NCBI GenBank assembly: GCA_900770215.1
Contig: CAAGJW010000003.1
Coordinates: 1-7,648 of the forward strand
Length of the DNA stretch: 7,648 nt
Origin: Bacteroidales bacterium
GTDB lineage: Bacteria > Bacteroidota > Bacteroidia > Bacteroidales > Muribaculaceae
Direction of reading: 5' to 3'
Under the pieces are notes generated by a model. That model was given only the letters and a program-made list of their open reading frames with translations. It searched no databases and had not been told where the DNA came from. This document shows, piece by piece, positions 1 to 5,401 of this stretch; the stretch's first letter is position 1, and every line of letters begins with the position of its first letter. The position numbers and the translations under genes are program-made.

Positions 1-3
1 AAC

Positions 4-22
4 GGGGGCTTGCCCAGCCCCC
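4..22. repeat. GC-rich perfect hairpin at the window edge
   Basis: GGGGGCT (4-10) and AGCCCCC (16-22) form a perfect 7-bp stem around a 5-nt loop. The stretch 1-50 is far more GC-rich than 80-280. No U-tract follows on either strand, so it is not a convincing terminator. On the minus strand one frame is open from about 150 to the left edge, but it has no ATG and no recognisable product. I would not call it a gene. Confidence 0.4.
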
Positions 23-118
23 TCGGCGCGCGGCCTTCCCCTGGGGTGGAGTAAGGAGAATGGCCGTTGCACTTCTTATTGGAATTTCTCAATCCGGGCA
101 ATCTATTTTTTCTTGAAC

Positions 119-149
119 TTTGTTTTGGCAATTCCAATTTATAACTTTA
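119..149 (+). promoter_or_regulatory. Bacteroidota-type promoter for a small RNA
   Basis: TTTG (119-122), a 19-nt spacer and TAACTTTA (142-149) match the Bacteroidota primary sigma pattern TTTG-N19/20-TAnnTTTG at all but the last base. No open reading frame of useful length follows on the plus strand. Instead a run of hairpins starts about 10 nt downstream and ends at a strong terminator. The expected start of transcription is near 155. Confidence 0.5.
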
Positions 150-154
150 CATTT

Positions 155-292
155 GCAGTTGGGAGCGGTTCTGCCAATCCCACCAATTCTCTTAACGCAC
201 TGACGGGGTTTATACCTGTGAGAATACAAGACAGGCTGAAATGCCTGTTACGGAAGTAAAAGGCTGGCTTTATAGCTTGCCTTTTATTTTTT
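155..292 (+). ncRNA. candidate structured small RNA, ~138 nt
   Basis: Between a promoter match (119-149) and an intrinsic terminator (258-292) lies a non-coding stretch full of complementary pairs. TGGGA (160-164)/TCCCA (178-182) carries an inner GG/CC pair and a TTCTG loop. ATTCTC (186-191) pairs with GAGAAT (220-225) and encloses GGT-TTAT-ACC. ACAGGC (231-236)/GCCTGT (243-248) closes a TGAAAT loop. I found no usable ORF in it. It converges on the orphan toxin gene, whose stop codon lies inside the terminator, so the two transcripts would overlap by a few nucleotides. I do not recognise the RNA family. Features of SRP RNA, tmRNA and RNase P were looked for and not seen. The exact start is inferred. 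Confidence 0.5.
258..292 (+). terminator. intrinsic terminator, possibly bidirectional
   Basis: AAAAGGC (258-264) pairs with GCCTTTT (279-285). After one T-T mismatch the stem continues as GGCT/AGCT (266-269 with 274-277, one G-U pair) around a TTAT loop. ATTTTTT follows on the plus strand. On the minus strand the U-tract is only the TTTT inside the stem. It is therefore a strong terminator for the plus-strand RNA and at most a weak one for the toxin ORF, whose stop codon (284-286) lies in it. Confidence 0.75.
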
Positions 293-1408
293 GAGATACT
301 TGTCTTTGGCCAAATCTGCCTTAGTTAATTCTATCACCTTGCCATATTTATTGATGAGGCAGATATTTCCAATAGGGCATTTTTTCCTTTGCAGCTGTTC
401 TATGACCCTCTTAAACGTGCCGGCATCTCCTCTCATCATCTTCAACACAACAGTGTCAGCTTGTTCAAATCCATGACTCAGGTCTTCTGCTATCGTGTTA
501 TGATTCGTGCTTGTACTGAATTTGAAGTCTGCGACCTTCCACTTCCCCTTAAACTGGACAATGGCATCAGCCGAGCTTGTTTCCAAATATTCAGGCAAAA
601 ATGACACGCTGGAACCATGTTCATTCAAGTCCTTTGCCATCTGTCTTGTATTCGTCCATGAACTCGTTTTCTTTCCACGGTTGGTTGGGTAAAGCGTGGT
701 TTTAGCGTTCTTTGCCTTGTTGATGACTTCAGCACGGCTGTCATTTAGTATATCATCAAAGAGCTTAGCTTTGCGACTGCGATCCCTTACCTTTCTCAAC
801 GCCTCGATAATTACAGGCGAGAATGGTTCAAAAGCCACATAGATGCGCTTCTCAAGAGGTTGCTGCACCTTGGCCAGTTTCTCCAGCACGTCGCTGAACT
901 CGTTGGCCTCCTCTATTTCTTTCTTACCGGCCTTGGCGAAAGACACATTTGGCACGTACTGCATGTTGTCCTGGATGAAATAGGGCAGGCTGCGGGCGGC
1001 GGCGATGCAGCGGCACCAGGGGTGCCAGCCCGTGAACTTGAACTGCTTGGGGTATACGCCCGCGAGCTCGTCGCATATGTCGGGCTGGGGGTGGTTGGTG
1101 GGGCTCGTGCCTATCTCGATGCCCACCACAAAGTCAAGCTGCTGCCAGCGCTGGTGGTCGGCCGTGCGGTAGGCCATGTTGTTCTCGGTGGCGGTGAGGC
1201 GCAGGGCGTTCTTGTAGCTGGAGCGGTACACGCCGCGCCCGGGGTGGCAGGCTGCGGCGGCCTTGCTCAGGCGCAGGTTGCCGTCGCGGTCGCGCACGCG
1301 CCTGAACAGGCGGGCGGGCTCGTTGAGGTAGCGGCGCACCTGGCGCGAGAGGTCGGCGGCGCTCAGCCCGTCGCCCATGCCTATCTCGAGGGCCAGCTCC
1401 CAATCCAA
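284..1408 (-). pseudogene. 5'-truncated phage MuF-like head protein with C-terminal CdiA_C-like nuclease toxin domain
   Basis: The ORF gives 374 residues from a TTG codon. Upstream the frame reads only six more codons to a TAA at 1427-1429, with no ATG and no ribosome site, so the start is doubtful. Residues 10-135 match the C-terminal part of Bacteroidales phage minor-head (SPP1 gp7/MuF) proteins: EPARLFRRVRD, HPGRGVYRSSYKNALRLTAT, MAYRTADHQRWQ and a GWHPWCRC tail. Such proteins normally carry a longer N-terminal part, missing here. After a helical linker (~160-235), residues 241-360 resemble the CdiA C-terminal tRNase fold. They include a Gly-containing helix end, then S-A-D281-A-I-V and A-D294-F-K296, which fit a PD-(D/E)XK active site with Asp in place of the usual Glu, followed by E-x-A-D-x-V-V-L. 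The known role of MuF-toxin fusions is growth inhibition by temperate phages. Loss of the N-terminus suggests a remnant or a silent toxin cassette. No immunity gene is visible downstream. Confidence 0.7.
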
Positions 1409-1481
1409 ACCATGTACAGGGCTGGCTTAATTCACCAACCTTTCAGTTTTTGTTATTCAGTTGCAATATTTTTTTTGGAAA

Positions 1482-1510
1482 ATTGAAAATAAATATTGTT
1501 TTTGCATTTG
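1482..1510 (+). promoter_or_regulatory. possible promoter for the 6S-like RNA
   Basis: ATTG (1482-1485), a 17-nt spacer and TGCATTTG (1503-1510) resemble the Bacteroidota promoter pattern. The spacer is shorter than usual and one base of the -7 box differs. The region upstream is AT-rich. It sits just before the first paired bases of the RNA candidate, which is the main reason to list it. Confidence 0.35.
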
Positions 1511-1515
1511 GAACG

Positions 1516-1726
1516 GATACCGGTCGGAATGCAGGCAATCCCCGGGCTGAAGGCAGTTAGTTAGTACTGATTTGGTATGTTCGTTGCGTAGCCAACCTGC
1601 ACTGTCCTACGCTTATCATAACGATGCCCAAGTACACATTATCACGAGGCAGGACTGTGAGGCTGCCAGGATCGCGAGAAAAGGGCATTGAAAAAAGAGG
1701 TGCAGTCACAGATGCACCTCTTTTTT
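1516..1726 (+). ncRNA. candidate structured RNA, ~210 nt, 6S-like architecture
   Basis: The region is non-coding but folds as a nested long hairpin. AATGC (1528-1532) pairs with GCATT (1685-1689), ATCC (1538-1541) with GGAT (1669-1672), and GGCAGTT (1552-1558) with GGCTGCC (1661-1667, two G-U pairs). After an unpaired central section come GTAC (1564-1567)/GTAC (1632-1635), TTGG (1572-1575)/CCAA (1628-1631), CGTT (1582-1585)/AACG (1620-1623) and GCGTAG (1586-1591)/CTACGC (1607-1612), with a 15-nt end loop. A perfect terminator ends it. A single long rod with a closing stem, a central open region and a terminal stem is the known layout of 6S RNA. The Bacteroidales-1 motif has been proposed as the 6S RNA of this order. 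I cannot confirm the family from sequence alone. The exact start is inferred. Confidence 0.55.
1691..1726. terminator. perfect 14-bp intrinsic terminator, bidirectional
   Basis: AAAAAAGAGGTGCA (1691-1704) and TGCACCTCTTTTTT (1713-1726) are exact complements around an 8-nt loop. The A- and T-runs give a U-tract on either strand. No coding gene ends here, so it most probably ends the plus-strand structured RNA that begins near 1516. It would also stop minus-strand transcription arriving from the right. Confidence 0.85.
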
Positions 1727-1727
1727 A

Positions 1728-1759
1728 GTTGGACAATCATCAAACTTTGACTATCTTCG
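1728..1759 (+). promoter_or_regulatory. Bacteroidota-type promoter for a second RNA
   Basis: GTTG (1728-1731), a 20-nt spacer and TATCTTCG (1752-1759) match the Bacteroidota consensus at three of four and seven of eight positions, with the preferred spacing. It starts 2 nt after the preceding terminator. It points into a non-coding, strongly self-complementary stretch. Confidence 0.5.
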
Positions 1760-1764
1760 CATTT

Positions 1765-1925
1765 GCCAGACGGTTCCAGAATGGTGGGCATACCGTCGCC
1801 GGATTTCGGTCTTCAAGTAGACACGGGTTGGCCGTTAGAGAGTGGTATGCCCGCGTCTATCTATTTCTCACAGCTTGCGGCAATGCTCCTATTGCCATTC
1901 ATACCAGCTGCAAACACATATAAGA
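1765..1925 (+). ncRNA. candidate structured RNA or cis-regulatory element with competing stems
   Basis: GTGGGCATACC (1784-1794) pairs with GGTATGCCCGC (1844-1854), 11 bp with one G-U. Two further G-U pairs can extend it inward. Inside it CCG/CGG (1799-1801 with 1807-1809) and ACGG/CCGT (1823-1826 with 1832-1835) can form small hairpins. Beyond it CAGCT (1871-1875)/AGCTG (1906-1910) encloses the perfect stem GGCAAT/ATTGCC (1879-1884 with 1891-1896). A rival pairing joins TAGACACGGG (1818-1827) with CCCGCGTCTA (1850-1859), one mismatch. It uses part of the same 3' strand. A promoter match lies just upstream. No convincing plus-strand terminator follows, so the 3' end is unknown and could reach 2022. 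The only ORF here starts at TTG and has no recognisable content. Confidence 0.4.
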
Positions 1926-1990
1926 ATACTTGAGTAAATTATCAAGACTAAGAACTGTGTGGCTGCTGGGTTTGTGAGGGAACGGTATGG

Positions 1991-2022
1991 AAAAAGGGCT
2001 GCGCCTGTTTTGACGTAGCCCC
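1991..2022 (-). terminator. terminator of the lipoprotein gene
   Basis: Read on the minus strand, GGGCTACG (from 2021-2014) pairs with CGCAGCCC (2003-1996), with one G-U pair and a 10-nt loop, and is followed by TTTTT (1995-1991). It lies 35 nt beyond the lipoprotein stop codon. On the plus strand the tail is CCTTCCTTAG, a poor U-tract. Confidence 0.7.
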
Positions 2023-2056
2023 TTCCTTAGATATGAGATGAAGCCTGCAGTGTGAA

Positions 2057-2728
2057 TCACTTGCCAAAAGCCTTGTTCACAGCGTTGGCGGCCTCTTGAG
2101 ATGCCTTGTTGATAGCCTCGTTGGTCTTTTTATGAGCCTTCTCGGCAGCTTCGTTTACCTTCTTCTTTCCCTCTTCGCCTGCTGCCTTCACCTTACTCTT
2201 ACCTTTGTCGACAGCTTCCTTAGCCTTGTCGACTGTCTGTGCCTTGGCCTTGTCGACGGCTTCGTCGGCAGCAGCCTTCACAGCACCAGCAGCAGCTTTG
2301 GCCACGGTGTCGCCAGCGGCTTGAGCAGCATTGACAGCATCATCGGGAATTTGCTTAATCTTAGAAATAAGCGATGTTGCCTCGACACCTGTTGCAGCCT
2401 TGATGTCGGCAGCCTTGGCGGTGATGGCATCCTGCACCTTCTTTAGGTAAGCTTCGGCAGCAGCCTTGTCGGTGGCAGCCAGCTTGTTGTAGGTCGTCTG
2501 CGACTCACCCACGAGCTGCTGAATCTTGGCAGCATCCTTGGCCTTGATGGCCTCGTCGAGCTGCGACTGGAAGTCCTCAGGACTAATTGAAGACTCGGCT
2601 GCAGCCGAAGTTTCGACCGACGCCTCGGTCGATGCCTCGGCACTGTTTTCCCCGTTCTTGTTTCCATTGCACGCAACGAGTGCAATCGAAGAAATCACTA
2701 CGCAAAGTGACAATAATACTTTCTTCAT
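2057..2728 (-). CDS. Ala/Lys-rich lipoprotein of unknown function
   Basis: A 223-residue protein with a lipoprotein signal: basic start (MKK), hydrophobic stretch to ~19 and lipobox LVAC with Cys20. It should be processed by signal peptidase II and lipid-anchored. Residues after Cys20 (NGNKNGE) do not fit the usual acidic surface-export signal of Bacteroidota well, so the side of the membrane is open. A low-complexity Glu/Ala/Ser spacer (~26-50) is followed by a nearly all-helical region (~50-223). This has many Ala and Lys and loose repeats such as VDKAK and EAVDK, reminiscent of LEA-like or apolipoprotein-like amphipathic helices. ATG at 2726-2728 is chosen because the signal peptide starts there. 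No Shine-Dalgarno is seen. The gene is monocistronic, with its own promoter (2770-2800) and terminator (1991-2022). I do not recognise a named family. Confidence 0.9.
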   Translation of the reverse strand: MKKVLLSLCVVISSIALVACNGNKNGENSAEASTEASVETSAAAESSISPEDFQSQLDEAIKAKDAAKIQQLVGESQTTYNKLAATDKAAAEAYLKKVQDAITAKAADIKAATGVEATSLISKIKQIPDDAVNAAQAAGDTVAKAAAGAVKAAADEAVDKAKAQTVDKAKEAVDKGKSKVKAAGEEGKKKVNEAAEKAHKKTNEAINKASQEAANAVNKAFGK

Positions 2729-2769
2729 GTTGCTGTTGTTTTTTAAATTATGCTATAATTTTGTTGCGC

Positions 2770-2800
2770 TAAATTTACAAACAATTCTGAAACTTGCAAA
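2770..2800 (-). promoter_or_regulatory. promoter of the lipoprotein gene
   Basis: On the minus strand, TTTG (2800-2797), a 19-nt spacer and TAAATTTA (2777-2770) match the Bacteroidota promoter at all but the last base. Transcription would start around 2764, leaving a leader of about 35 nt. Confidence 0.65.
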
Positions 2801-2844
2801 GATCGACACAAAAATTATAACAAAATTTACATTATGCACGCTCA

Positions 2845-2876
2845 CTTGCAGCAACGATGAATAATGTGTAACTTTG
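2845..2876 (+). promoter_or_regulatory. promoter of the secreted protein-helicase operon
   Basis: CTTG (2845-2848), a 20-nt spacer and TAACTTTG (2869-2876) give a perfect -7 box and near-perfect -33 box. The ATG at 2901 lies about 20 nt after the expected start site. Because the -7 box covers 2874-2876, the longer reading frame from a TTG there cannot be the real start. A 7-bp inverted repeat, ACATTAT (2829-2835)/ATAATGT (2861-2867), brackets the -33 box and might be an operator, though it could be chance. Confidence 0.7.
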
Positions 2877-2900
2877 TGGAACAAAACATTGCTTCTAAGC

Positions 2901-3833
2901 ATGAGAAAAACAAGACTCATCATCGTGGCCTGCATCTTGTCGCTATCGGCGGCAGCCCAGCAGGTTTATACCTACACAGGGGAGAAAGTTTCGCTATCCA
3001 AGCACACCTTCACATCGAGATGCCTGGGCAAGCTACAAGGGGTTGCTGGACAGGCCTATCAAGGACTTGACGTGTGGCAGGACTATGCCGTGAGCCTGCA
3101 AAACACAGGCTATGCCACCATCTACCGTCTCGACGGCAATACGGGTCTCAATGTGGTGTCGCAGTTTCCACTGGGCAGCAACTCAAAATACAACCATGCC
3201 AACGTGGCCTCGTTCAGCAATCAGTACTATATGCCAGGCGACAAGTTTCCACTCTTGCTGGTGAGCCAAAGCTACAAGCAAGCTGTCGACGGCAAGAAGG
3301 ACTTGCTCTATGTTGAGCGCATCTCCAACGACATGAAATCGTCGCAGCTGGTAGCCACAATCAACTTTGTCGACTCGGGGCACTTGTGTGGCTATGCCGT
3401 GCAGTGGGTGTATGACCATGAAAACGACATGCTCTACGGCTTTGCCAACACACGTAGCAATCTCGACTCGCTCAACCAGCATCGCATCTTGAAGTTCAGA
3501 ATGCCTCGATTGACAGGACTACCGCTCGGCACCGAAGTGAAATTGACTGCAAGCAACCTGATGGAAAATTATCTTGTAGAAGAGACCTATCCCCACTATC
3601 ACATGCAGATAGGGCAAGGATTGATGATCAAAGACGGCTTGCTCTACATGCCCGTAGGGCTGGGCACGCCGTCGCACCCGTCGATACTATATGTGTGGGA
3701 CTTGACCAGGCACGTGATGCGCAATGCCATCGACATGAGCCAAGCCACAAGCGGTGAGCTGGAAGACTGCGCCGAGCACGACGGGAAACTCATCATGCAG
3801 TCGCAAGGGGCATTATATGAAATCACATTCTGA
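2901..3833 (+). CDS. secreted protein of unknown function
   Basis: A 310-residue protein from the ATG at 2901. The alternative TTG start at 2874 lies inside the promoter. Residues 1-19 are a signal peptide (MRKTRL, hydrophobic core, SLSAAAQ cleavage region). A lipobox is not convincing around Cys11, which lies within the hydrophobic core. The mature part is rich in short strands with aromatic, Gly and Asp turns, e.g. DYAVSLQNTGYATIYRLD (61-78), DLLYVERIS (134-142), LLYMPVGLG (247-255) and SILYVWDLT (261-269). This suggests a beta-propeller-like fold, an inference from pattern only. It probably acts in the periplasm or outside the cell. The stop is followed after 6 nt by the helicase start, so both should share one mRNA. 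That is an odd pairing of an exported protein with an RNA helicase. No named family is recognised. Confidence 0.88.
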   Translation: MRKTRLIIVACILSLSAAAQQVYTYTGEKVSLSKHTFTSRCLGKLQGVAGQAYQGLDVWQDYAVSLQNTGYATIYRLDGNTGLNVVSQFPLGSNSKYNHANVASFSNQYYMPGDKFPLLLVSQSYKQAVDGKKDLLYVERISNDMKSSQLVATINFVDSGHLCGYAVQWVYDHENDMLYGFANTRSNLDSLNQHRILKFRMPRLTGLPLGTEVKLTASNLMENYLVEETYPHYHMQIGQGLMIKDGLLYMPVGLGTPSHPSILYVWDLTRHVMRNAIDMSQATSGELEDCAEHDGKLIMQSQGALYEITF

Positions 3834-3839
3834 GGCGTC

Positions 3840-5201
3840 ATGGATGAAAACACAATTCTCAACAACATAAAAGACAAATTGGGCATCAATCGTCTCAACC
3901 CGATGCAAAAGGCGATCATGGACCTCAGCAGTCAGAGTGGCGACCTTATCATCTATGCACCCACGGGGTCAGGAAAGACGTTGGCCTACAGCATTGCATT
4001 GCTAAAGAATACCACGGCTGAGGGCACAGGCAGGTTGCAGGCTATTGTCATCGCTCCCTCGCGCGAGCTTGTGATCCAAATCTGCGACGTGATCAAGGTA
4101 CTCGCCACAGACCACAAAGTCACGAGCCTCTATGGCGGACACAATGTGACCGACGAGACGCGCTCGCTATGTGCGCAGCCCGACTTTCTTGTAGCGACAC
4201 CGGGGCGACTACTCGACCATGTGAAACGCGGTCATGTGAAACTCGACGGCGTGAGTGTCGTGGTCATCGATGAGTTTGACAAATGTCTTGAATTGGGGTT
4301 TGAGGGAGAGATGAGGCAGCTGTGCCACAACATGCCGCCACACGCGCAGCACATTCTTACCTCGGCCACAGCTCTTGATGAAATACCAGTCTATACCGGC
4401 ATAAAATACCCTGAAATCTTCGACTTCACCCACGACAGCAACGCCCCAAGCAATCGCATGAAGGCCTATCAAGTGAAAAGCGACAGCAACGACAAGCTCA
4501 TGACGCTCGTGCAACTCTTGCAGTCGCTGCCTCGGGGCAAGACTATTGTTTTTGTCAATTATCGCGAAGCTGTCGACCGCGTTTATCTGCATCTCAAGTC
4601 ATGTCACCTGTCGGTGGGCTTGTATCATGGCGCTCTCGACCAAATCGAGAGAGAAAAAGCCATAGCGCTCTTTGCCAACGGCACATTTCAAATTCTCGTC
4701 ACCACCGATTTAGGCGCAAGAGGACTGGATATCGACGCGGTAAAATACATCATTCACTACCACCTGCCCATTTCCTGCCAAGCCTTTGTGCACCGCAACG
4801 GGCGCACCGCTCGTATCGATGCCTGTGGAGAGGTCTTTGTCATCACCGGGCCCAGAGAGAAACTGCCAAACTTCATGCAACTCGACAACGTGTACAAGCC
4901 CACCGGGGACAACTTCATGAAAACACAGAATGGAGTGCAAACCCCCGCAATGGCCACCATCTATTTCAAAGCAGGAAGAAAAGAAAAAATATCCAAAGGC
5001 GACATACTGGGATTTCTCATTCATCAAGGAGGCCTCACTGCAACCGATGTAGGCATCATCAACGTCTTCGACCACTACTCGCTAGCGGCCGTGCCCCTTC
5101 CAAGAATTGAAGAAACACTCTCCAAACTGTTGCATTCCAAACTTAAAGGCAAGAAAGTGCTTGTATCGCGAGCCATTCAACGGGTGCAACCACAAGCATA
5201 G
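3840..5201 (+). CDS. dbpA: DbpA-like ATP-dependent RNA helicase with DEFD motif II
   Basis: A 453-residue DEAD-box family helicase. Visible motifs in order: Q-motif glutamine (Q23), Walker A APTGSGKT (40-47), motif Ia PSRELV (73-78), GG (99-100), TPGRLLDH (120-127), motif II DEFD (144-147), motif III SAT (175-177), motif IV region IVFVN (236-240), TTDLGARGLDID (288-299) and motif VI HRNGRTAR (318-325). Residues ~370-446 match the DbpA RNA-binding domain. In E. coli DbpA this domain recognises hairpin 92 of 23S rRNA and directs the helicase to 50S assembly. That target is inferred here. Motif II has Phe in place of the Ala of DEAD, while the catalytic Asp-Glu is kept, so activity is expected. 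The gene lies 6 nt after the secreted-protein gene, in the same operon. It could equally be called a generic DEAD/DEAH-box helicase. Confidence 0.93.
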   Translation: MDENTILNNIKDKLGINRLNPMQKAIMDLSSQSGDLIIYAPTGSGKTLAYSIALLKNTTAEGTGRLQAIVIAPSRELVIQICDVIKVLATDHKVTSLYGGHNVTDETRSLCAQPDFLVATPGRLLDHVKRGHVKLDGVSVVVIDEFDKCLELGFEGEMRQLCHNMPPHAQHILTSATALDEIPVYTGIKYPEIFDFTHDSNAPSNRMKAYQVKSDSNDKLMTLVQLLQSLPRGKTIVFVNYREAVDRVYLHLKSCHLSVGLYHGALDQIEREKAIALFANGTFQILVTTDLGARGLDIDAVKYIIHYHLPISCQAFVHRNGRTARIDACGEVFVITGPREKLPNFMQLDNVYKPTGDNFMKTQNGVQTPAMATIYFKAGRKEKISKGDILGFLIHQGGLTATDVGIINVFDHYSLAAVPLPRIEETLSKLLHSKLKGKKVLVSRAIQRVQPQA

Positions 5202-5292
5202 CTCACACAGCACTATGCAGAGGGTGTAGAAGCATGTATTGCACGAATAATCCTAAAATGTGCAAGTGGCGTGTTAAAATTGGTGACAAAAT

Positions 5293-5324
5293 GTTGAATG
5301 TTTGGTTTCTTATCATTATATTTG
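5293..5324 (+). promoter_or_regulatory. promoter of ptb-buk
   Basis: GTTG (5293-5296), a 20-nt spacer and a perfect TATATTTG (5317-5324) fit the Bacteroidota promoter. The start site should be near 5330, giving a leader of about 70 nt. The leader opens with a small hairpin, ATAGTG (5333-5338)/CGCTAT (5345-5350), one G-U pair. The rest of the gap 5202-5292 shows only a weak 6-bp inverted repeat, TTGCAC (5239-5244)/GTGCAA (5260-5265), without a U-tract, so no clear terminator for the helicase operon. Confidence 0.7.
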
Positions 5325-5401
5325 CGGTGTCGATAGTGGCAAGACGCTATTGGCAACACAATTTACTCAACAAACAACTATCAACCACTTAACAAAACCC
5401 A

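Noticed and set aside
60..116. Short plus-strand ORF of 18 codons after a GGAG-like site
   Set aside because: It is too short, has no recognisable content, and its last part runs up to the small-RNA promoter.
1..150. Minus-strand open frame running off the left edge (possible immunity gene or other CDS)
   Set aside because: It has no ATG, low-complexity Pro/Gly/Arg content from GC-rich DNA, and it begins beyond the terminator, over 130 nt from the toxin stop.
459..480. tRNA T-arm-like string (GTTCAAATCC)
   Set aside because: It lies within the toxin coding frame, and no acceptor stem or anticodon arm can be built around it.
860..1486. Plus-strand 208-codon open frame
   Set aside because: It starts opposite the GC-rich MuF-like gene and is a composition-driven shadow (Ala/Val/Gly-rich, no domain). 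The minus-strand frame has clear phage homology.
1729..1923. Plus-strand 64-codon frame from a TTG
   Set aside because: There is no ribosome site, no recognisable protein features, and the start overlaps the promoter match. The stretch is better explained by RNA pairing.
2874..2900. Nine-codon N-terminal extension of the secreted protein from TTG
   Set aside because: The TTG lies inside the perfect -7 box, and the signal peptide begins properly at the ATG at 2901.
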